Below are positions 57,801 to 64,000 of a stretch of 64,000 nucleotides of DNA, one piece after another. Position 1 is the first letter of the stretch. Each line of letters opens with the position of its first letter. Under the pieces are notes generated by a model that saw only the letters and a program-made list of their open reading frames with translations, was not told the origin of the DNA and ran no database searches. This stretch comes from Citrus sinensis (lineage: Eukaryota > Streptophyta > Magnoliopsida > Sapindales > Rutaceae), in NCBI RefSeq assembly GCF_022201045.2, contig NC_068557.1, positions 5,518,001 through 5,582,000 on the forward strand, given 5' to 3'. Both the position numbers and the translations under genes were made by a program.

Positions 57801-60800
57801 GGTTACGGTAATTCCAAAAATACAATCCAATTTTTGCTTTTTTCCCCCAAAAATATCACAAAATGTAAAATGAAAAAGAACTAAAAGTTAAAATCCCTTT
57901 GCATTATCTGGTTGCCTTCAACAATATATTGCCTTCAACAATAGCTAACTAAACTAATTATTACAGCAAAAAATCTTCCAATTTCTATTCTTACAAACAC
58001 AGCACAATCAATTATAAAACACTTATGAAAGGAGTGACGACGATGGCCAAGATCTGTGAAAGACAAGAAGTGAGAGATGATGATGGCAGACCCAAGTGTT
58101 CATCTGCTTCGTGACTTCAAGGATGGTAGAGGGAGATGCAGCTGCTTCGCATAGGCAACAAGCTCAACAGTGGCATGGAAGAAGACGGTTGCGGTTGAGT
58201 TTGGGAATGAGGGGCTGAGTTTGAGTGAGAGAGAGGAGTTTGAGATAAATTAGGATTGAGATTTGAGGAGATTGAATTATAAATTAGGGATTTCATTTTA
58301 TTTATTTTTTCCCTACAAACCGATTGGATAATTAATTCGGTTAGGGTTAAATTTGAACTGAATTTTAACCCGATCTGTTTCTAGATTTTAATCTGATCGG
58401 TTTATTATTAATAAGGATAATATCATATTCTGCATCACTACCCCTCGTCACTTTTACTGATAGAAGCATAAATCTTTGCTGGTGAAAAGTGAAGAATGTG
58501 AATTTTCCCTTTTGACTGTTCTAATTTCCTTTGAGCAATACCCAGCTGATTTTTCTTATCATTCTCCATCAGCATTGTCAGGGTACCATTCCTGTGCTTC
58601 TACCCAATTTCCAATGGTAATTTGTTTATCATATTTGCTGTGTAATACTCTCTTCTGTTTACTTTTCAAACATGTTACAATGTACTAGACTAGATAGTGT
58701 ATAATATTATTCCTGCATGGATGTGTATATGCATTAATCGTAGAAGATAGAGACAAAGCTGTACGTTTTATCACTGATTTTGTAATTACCTTTTATCATC
58801 TGAAGGCAAGCTCATCAGCAGGTTCCTCTAGCTCAAAGATGATTGATCATTTTGTAGGGATGGGATTTTCTGAAGAAGTGGTTGCCAAAGCCATTCAGGA
58901 AAATGGTATGGCTGCCATCTTCTTGTTAAAGTCTAAGATTTATTTTGAGCGCTTCATTTGAAACCCTCATTTAATTATTATCCAGGGGAGCAAAATACAG
59001 ACTTGATACTTGAAGCTCTCCTCAAACATTCGGTGAGTTGACGTCCACTTCACAGTTATAAAATGTTCATAACTTGATGGTATACTTTAAAAAAATAACA
59101 ATTTTCTGTGGTTCTGAATTCCCCTTTATTGATCCTAGGCGAGCTCATCTGCAAGTTCTTCGAAGTCCAAGTTGATTGATCATTTTGTTGGGATGGGCTT
59201 CTCTGTGGATATGGTAGCCAAAGCAATCCAGGAAAATGGTAAAGTCAATTTATGGCTTACCTTGTGCATCGATTTATATCTTTGAAAACATCATATATAA
59301 CCCGGCTTTGCTTAATTGGCAGGGGAGGAAAATACAGATTCAATATTGGAAACTCTCCTCACATACTCTGTGAGTCAATACCTGCCTCATGCCTTCAGTC
59401 TGGATTGATTTTTATCTTTTTAGTCACCTTAGTTGTGTTTTTTGAAAGTTGGATGGTAGTTATTGTTTTCTTATTGCTTTACCTTCGTAATGCCCTGTTT
59501 GTTGTTCAGTAATGTCAATAGTTTGAGCATGATTAATATCAGAGAATCTCACTGTTTTCAAGGACTATGGGATCTAGGGAAAAGCAGTTATGGATCCTCC
59601 TAATATTTGGCTTAAATACTGAAATATCCACAAGTTTTGAATTTCATTAAAACCCTATATGTTTTCAGAAAATTGGAGGTATTATACAGAACATACAAAA
59701 AACCCTCATCCTAGAATGATAGGAAAAGTTTAGCACCTTTAAAAAAGGCCGTCTTATCAGACACGTAAATTGTTACAAATTAACATCATTATGTCATTAA
59801 CCTCATATGGAGTGTATTTAAACTAAAAATTAGGGGGTCAATTATATTTGTGCTTAACAAAATAATGGGATCTTTTTTCCCTCTCCCTTCCTGTAAGAGT
59901 CAGCTGGTCATAATTCCTAATAAATTTCCACTTTTAATAGAATCCTTTTTCTTAGTTTCTCTTCTAAAATTAATGTTGTGAATTTTATACTTTGCCTAAA
60001 AATCTGTTCAAGATTGTACGGTCAATGCCGTTTTGGTTGGGTTGGCAATTCATGTTCATGACAAGGCAGGGGTATAACTACATGATTCATATAATTAAAT
60101 GTGTCAAAAGTCCAAACACAAACAACATGATAATTAGATGGGTGATTTAAATCACGTTTTCAGTTGTTCAATAAATGTGACGTGTTCGTGTTTTGAGATG
60201 AAGACATAATTTTGAAAAATACTCCCCTGAACTTCTTATCCCATTTATTTGTTTTCCGTGCTCTTTTATTATCGTGCAGGCTCTTGGGCAATCTCCTCAA
60301 GCAGAGCAACACATCAATTCTGATCAAAACTCTCCCGAATTGGATGGTAGCTTTCTTGATGGTTTCTCGGATACTGATAGTTTTGAAGGCGAGGTAGTTA
60401 TTCCTTTAATTCGACTTGGTGGAAGTTTGTTCAATTTTTTGTCACCATATGCGTAACTCTTTTTTTAATTTTTCAGGAAATCACGAATCCCGATCCTGAC
60501 AAGGAGGAGAAACTCGTGTCCTTGGCGAGCATGGGATATTCAGTGCAAGAGGCTTCAATAGCCATGGAGAGATGTGGTGTGCATTCCAAATACTGTGACT
60601 CATTGTGTAAATATTGTTGATGAAATCAATATCACTGAGAAAGAGGTTTCAGTGTTTCAATCAGAACAGAGAAGATTGCACCGAATATTTCTGCAATATA
60701 AATTTTAGTGCCACTTTGACTCTCCCCTCCTTTTCATGTTGCTAACAATTCGCCGAAGGCTCTTTAAGTTTCTGTGTTAGAAGTCAATTTTTTGCTTGTA

Positions 60801-62311
60801 TGTTATCTTTTAATTGGTTTCTTTCTTTGTTGAGTTATGCAACTCAGATATTACTGTACCATAGGTGTTGATAGTACTCATTTTCCTGCAAAGCATCATT
60901 GATCCTTTATTTGTTATAATGTGTGGTTGTGTGGTTTCTAGTTTCTTATCTTTATTGTTACCTCTTCAAACATTGCAGGGCCAAACACCTCTATTGCAGA
61001 GTTGACAGATTTTATATGTGCCGCTCAAATGGCAAAGGCTGCTGATGCACTTCTGGCGGAAATAGAAGATAAGGTAATTGTCTTCCCCATTTTATGATTA
61101 TTATGTCCTGCTATTTCTTTTTATATTGCATTCAGGAAACTAAAATGAGGGGTTTCCCATCCTTTTTACAGCCGAGGCCTAAGCCATCCAATGGTTATCA
61201 TAAACATAAGAAGAGAAGAATGTTGGACTATGAGAAGCCGCCTATTGATGAGCCCATTCGCCTCCCAAATCCTATGATTGGGTTTGGGGTACCCAGTAAT
61301 CCAGATGTTATTGTCCATCGATCTCTCCCAGAAGCTGCTGCTGGACCTCCATATTTCTATTATGAGAATGTGGCACTTGCTCCCAAAGGTGTGTGGGACA
61401 CTATCTCAAGGTTTTTGTATGATGTGGAGCCAGAATTTGTGGACTCGAAGTATTTTTGTGCTGCTGCAAGGAAGAGGGGGTATGTGCACAATCTGCCAAT
61501 CAAAAACAGACATCATCTCGTTCCGCTTCCTCCACAGAACATATATGAAGCACTGCCCTTGTCAAGGAAATGGTGGCCTTCGTGGGACACAAGGAGCCAT
61601 TTAAATTGCTTGCAAACTTGTATTGCTAGTGCCAAACTGACAGAGAGGATCCGTAAGGCACTTGAAGAATGTGATGGTGAGCCAGAGCCACCTCATCATG
61701 TCCAAAAATTTGTAATGGACGAATGCCGGAAGTGGAACCTGGTTTGGGTGGGTAGGAATAAACTGGCACCACTTGAGCCAGATGAGGTGGAAATGCTTTT
61801 GGGTTTCCCAAAGAACCACACGAGGGGAGGGGGAATCAGTAGGACAGATCGATATAAGTCCCTTGGGAACTCATTTCAGGTTGACACAGTGGCTTACCAC
61901 CTGTCAGTCCTAAAAGAAATGTACCCTGATGGCATTAATGTCCTTTCTCTTTTCTCTGGGATTGGTGGTGCAGAAGTTGCCTTACATCGGCTTGGCGTCC
62001 GGATGAAGAATGTTGTTTCCGTTGATATCTCTGAGGTCAACAGGAACATTGTCCGGAGTTGGTGGGAGCAAACCAACCAGAAGGGGACTTTGATTGACTT
62101 TGCCGATGTTCAACAGCTTGATGCCAACCGAATAGAGCAGATGATCAATGCATTTGGTGGATTTGATCTTGTTATCGGTGGGAGTCCTTGTAACAATCTT
62201 GCTGGTAGCAATAGGCACAGCCGTGATGGACTCGAGGGCAAAGACTCCTCACTGTTCTATGATTACTTTCGTATTCTGGACTTGGTGAAGAATATGATGC
62301 AGAGAAACTAG
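54814..62311 (+). CDS. DRM2-like: DRM-type de novo cytosine DNA methyltransferase
   Basis: Writes DNA methylation in the RNA-directed silencing pathway, in the nucleus. Ten coding exons: 54814-54816, 54906-55043, 58806-58905, 58986-59032, 59139-59238, 59323-59369, 60280-60393, 60477-60576, 60979-61073 and 61136-62311; total 639 residues, close to known DRM2 proteins. The first coding exon is just the ATG. Three ubiquitin-associated domains follow (about 59-96, 108-145, 196-232); the first two are near-copies (IDHFVGMGFS, AKAIQENGE). The catalytic domain shows the circularly permuted order typical of DRMs: KSLGNSF (near 489) precedes motif I LFSGIGGAE (near 518) and the catalytic motif GGSPCNN with Cys600 near the end. 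No defect is seen. DRM1 versus DRM2 orthology cannot be decided here. Confidence 0.95.
55532..55640 (+). mobile_element. Likely degenerate tRNA-derived SINE in DRM intron 2
   Basis: Box A-like TGGTTCAACTGG (55536-55547) and box B-like GGTTCGAAC (55577-55585) occur at tRNA spacing, followed by an A-rich end (AATTAAAAAATAAAA). It is a different family from the SINE at 40878. No target duplication was identified, so it is old. Confidence 0.5.
55706..57660 (+). mobile_element. Decayed LTR retroelement in DRM intron 2
   Basis: A sequence starting TGATGCAAAATTGGATATAA at 55706 is similar to one starting TGAAGCAAAAGAAGATAGTA at 57520; both continue through a TTAAAA..AGGGTTTTAA-type block. The second is immediately preceded by AAGTGGGGGAGAA, a purine tract like the one next to the 3' LTR of copia elements. 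The first carries AGGACTTGTAACCCTATTTA, like an LTR transcription region. The right LTR is cut short near 57660. No gag or pol frame survives between them. Confidence 0.45.
57673..58430. mobile_element. hAT-like element lacking its right end, in DRM intron 2
   Basis: Starts TAGAGGTGGGCAAATCGGG, a hAT-type end. Repeated CGGTT, AACCCGAA and GGTTCGGTT motifs follow, with the inverse (AACCCGATC, AATCTGATCGG) near 58320-58400. The expected inverted terminus (TTTGCCCACCTCTA) is missing, so it is truncated or heavily diverged. Confidence 0.5.
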
Positions 62312-62337
62312 TATTATTATTATTATTATTATTATTT
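62312..62337. repeat. (TTA)n microsatellite directly after the DRM stop codon
   Basis: About eight TAT/TTA units begin at the base after the DRM TAG, so they lie in the 3' UTR. Confidence 0.9.
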
Positions 62338-62805
62338 TGTATTTGTGAATAATTTGCGGATATTAGCTTAGCTGATTAAACCAATCCTTTAATTATCCTT
62401 TGTTTAACATTTTATTGGAAGAGGCATCAGAAGTTGATTCCAATTTCCTATGATCGTATTTGTGATGTTAATTTTTTATCAAGGCTGTAGCCAAGTGCTA
62501 AAAGCATCAAAAGGGCCAAGGCCTTGAAATCATTTCAACGTTTCCGAAAGTTAGGCAAGAGCAGCGAAAATTAATAGTCAATTTGACTGACTCTGCTAAA
62601 GAAGTAAAAGCCGGAAGCACTGTCAACCCTTTTCTCATGAAATTGATTTAACAAAAACAAGCTTTAGTATTCATCAAATGTTAAACATAAAATTAGTGAC
62701 ATTTTAGTAGCTGCATCCATGTGCATAGCATAATTCGTGCTAAAATATATTTATTGTCAATTGTGCGTTTGTGCTTGAAATATGAGGAAAGCCCAATACC
62801 TTAAG
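62338..62805. other. DRM 3' flank, nothing recognised
   Basis: Probably the rest of the DRM 3' UTR and spacer. No gene. Confidence 0.4.
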
Positions 62806-62810
62806 GGTGC

Positions 62811-63400
62811 GTTTGGTACACTGTATTGTATTATGTTGTATTGTATTATTTTAATGCAGGTGTATTGTATTATGCTGTATTGCATTAGTACTGTATTACA
62901 ATAATATTGTACAATGTTTGGTGTTCCACTGTACTGTATTAATTTTTAATTATACTATGTTTGGTGTTGCACTGTACTGTATTAATTTTTTGTGATTAAT
63001 TTATATTATATATTTATAAAATAATATTTATTAATACTTAGAAATATATTAAATATAGAAGTTTTAAATTTTAAAACTTTTACATTAATTTCTTGTATTA
63101 TAAATGTACAAAAGAATTATAATTATTCATAAAACATATGTAAACTAACAAATTCTAAAATTTTCGGTGACATAATATTTTCTTTTTTAGCATTTCCCAA
63201 ATATATATCCTTTGAAATAACGATTGAATCACATAATTTAATCAAATAACTTTTAAAAAATTATCACAATATAAATAAAGAATAAAACATACATTTAATA
63301 AGAATGAATGACAAAACAATTAATATATAATTTGCTTGTTTAATAAAACAAACGGTAAAATAAATTCTATAAAAAAATTGGTAAAATAAAATTATAAAAT
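62811..63400. repeat. Transposon-like repeat with one recognisable end
   Basis: Begins GGGTGCGTTTGGTACACTGT, a type of end common in plant MITEs, followed by many TGTATTGTATTA-like short repeats. A 43-bp internal tandem duplication (62914 and 62957) carries ATGTTTGGTGTTNCACTGTA. No inverted partner end was found before the window's right part, so class and right boundary are unknown. Confidence 0.4.
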
Positions 63401-64000
63401 AATAAACACAAGTTGTGTCTATGCATTGACACGTCATCCTTATCTCTTTATCTCCCTCTTTTACAGGACAAAATCTTCAATCTTCAACCTTCAACCCTCT
63501 TTAATTTCTTCCCTGTTCTTTTCTTCCTCTGTTTCTTTTTTCTCCCCTTGTTATCATTCCACAATTTTTTTTTTCGGTTCTTTGCATCCTTCATTTATTT
63601 ATTGATTTATTTTGTCGATAAATCATTTTTCCTCCCTTTAAATCCTTTTCTTCCGAAGAAGAAAAGAAAAAAAGCAAAAAAGAATAAGTAACACTGTCAC
63701 AAGGATCTGATTTTTCTTTTTTATCTTTTTAAAAAATGGCTTTTATAATTTAAAATACTCAAGTTATGGATAAAGGCAAAAATGCTAATATGAATTTGTT
63801 GTGATATCGTGCAGTGGCTGCGGACCCGCGGCATAGAGATGTTGGAGTAGGGGTGCCGCGCGGGAGAACTTGACGGCATTGACAGCATCGAGTACTCAAA
63901 GTGGCTGTTGCCGTGCTAGTGTCGGTGATAAATGTTATGGCTGAGCCGGTGTCGGCGATAGATTGGGTTTTGAGAAGAGAATGGAAGCAAAGAGAAGATG
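63401..64000. other. Right edge, no gene identified; GC-richer last 190 bp
   Basis: 63413-63691 is a pyrimidine-rich stretch whose open frame is low complexity. From about 63810 GC content rises sharply (CGGACCCGCGGC, GCCGCGCGGG) with GGTGTCGGCGATA-type repeats near 63935 and 63950. It could be the start of an element or gene lying beyond the window. Confidence 0.35.

Noticed and set aside
58536..58616. Possible extra DRM exon (frame with DFSYHSPSALSGYHSC)
   Set aside because: Between an AG and the GT at 58617 the length is not a multiple of three, so it would break the frame between exons 2 and 3, which already join in phase.
63413..63691. 92-codon frame rich in Phe, Leu and terminal Lys
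   Set aside because: Low-complexity translation of a pyrimidine-rich stretch; no domain or gene context.

Overview
This is plant nuclear DNA from a dicot. It is AT-rich, its genes are broken by short GT-AG introns, and the intergenic space is full of small non-autonomous DNA transposons, microsatellites and tandem duplications. The protein set (R2R3-MYB, plastid-type peptide deformylase, SHAGGY/GSK3 kinase, DRM methyltransferase with ubiquitin-associated domains) fits a core eudicot. My best guess is a woody rosid such as Citrus, but that is an impression and not a proof. No prokaryotic, organellar or CRISPR feature was seen.

Layout: 1-7132 is transposon-rich intergenic DNA with two Mutator-like MITEs and a hAT element with clean target duplications. 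A subgroup-19 MYB (MYB21/24-like) runs on the minus strand at 7133-9462. 9463-17330 is intergenic and holds a CACTA end, a 122-bp foldback MITE and a second hAT element with the same termini as the first. ARF1 (minus, 17331-20314) and peptide deformylase 1B (plus, 20890-23856) are head to head across 575 bp. A six-exon polygalacturonase (minus, 25551-27943) follows. 28040-34380 is intergenic with repeats. A 12-exon clade I GSK3/SHAGGY kinase (plus, 34784-39905) has a spliced upstream ORF. A SINE with intact target duplications lies at 40878-41157. An alpha-amylase (minus, 44640-46432) has one frameshifting base, and decayed remnants of further amylase copies lie at 47-48.1 kb inside a local segmental duplication. 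A DRM-type de novo DNA methyltransferase (plus, start codon 54814, stop 62311) fills most of the right end. Its second intron is stuffed with old retroelement and hAT sequence.

For the seven main genes I assembled exon chains by eye. In each, all introns obey GT-AG, reading phases add up, and the product length matches its family (MYB 194 aa, ARF 181, PDF 274, PG 473, GSK3 429, amylase 424 if the extra base is ignored, DRM 639). The genes are unrelated housekeeping, signalling and cell-wall functions; I see no operon-like or pathway cluster. The most interesting material is at fine scale: the frameshifted amylase beside its own fossils, a MITE whose pre-insertion site is preserved in a sister duplicate, a duplicated splice donor and a doubled acidic repeat in the kinase gene, and a duplicated exon pair encoding two ubiquitin-associated domains in DRM. 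I did not find a convincing wholly new system.
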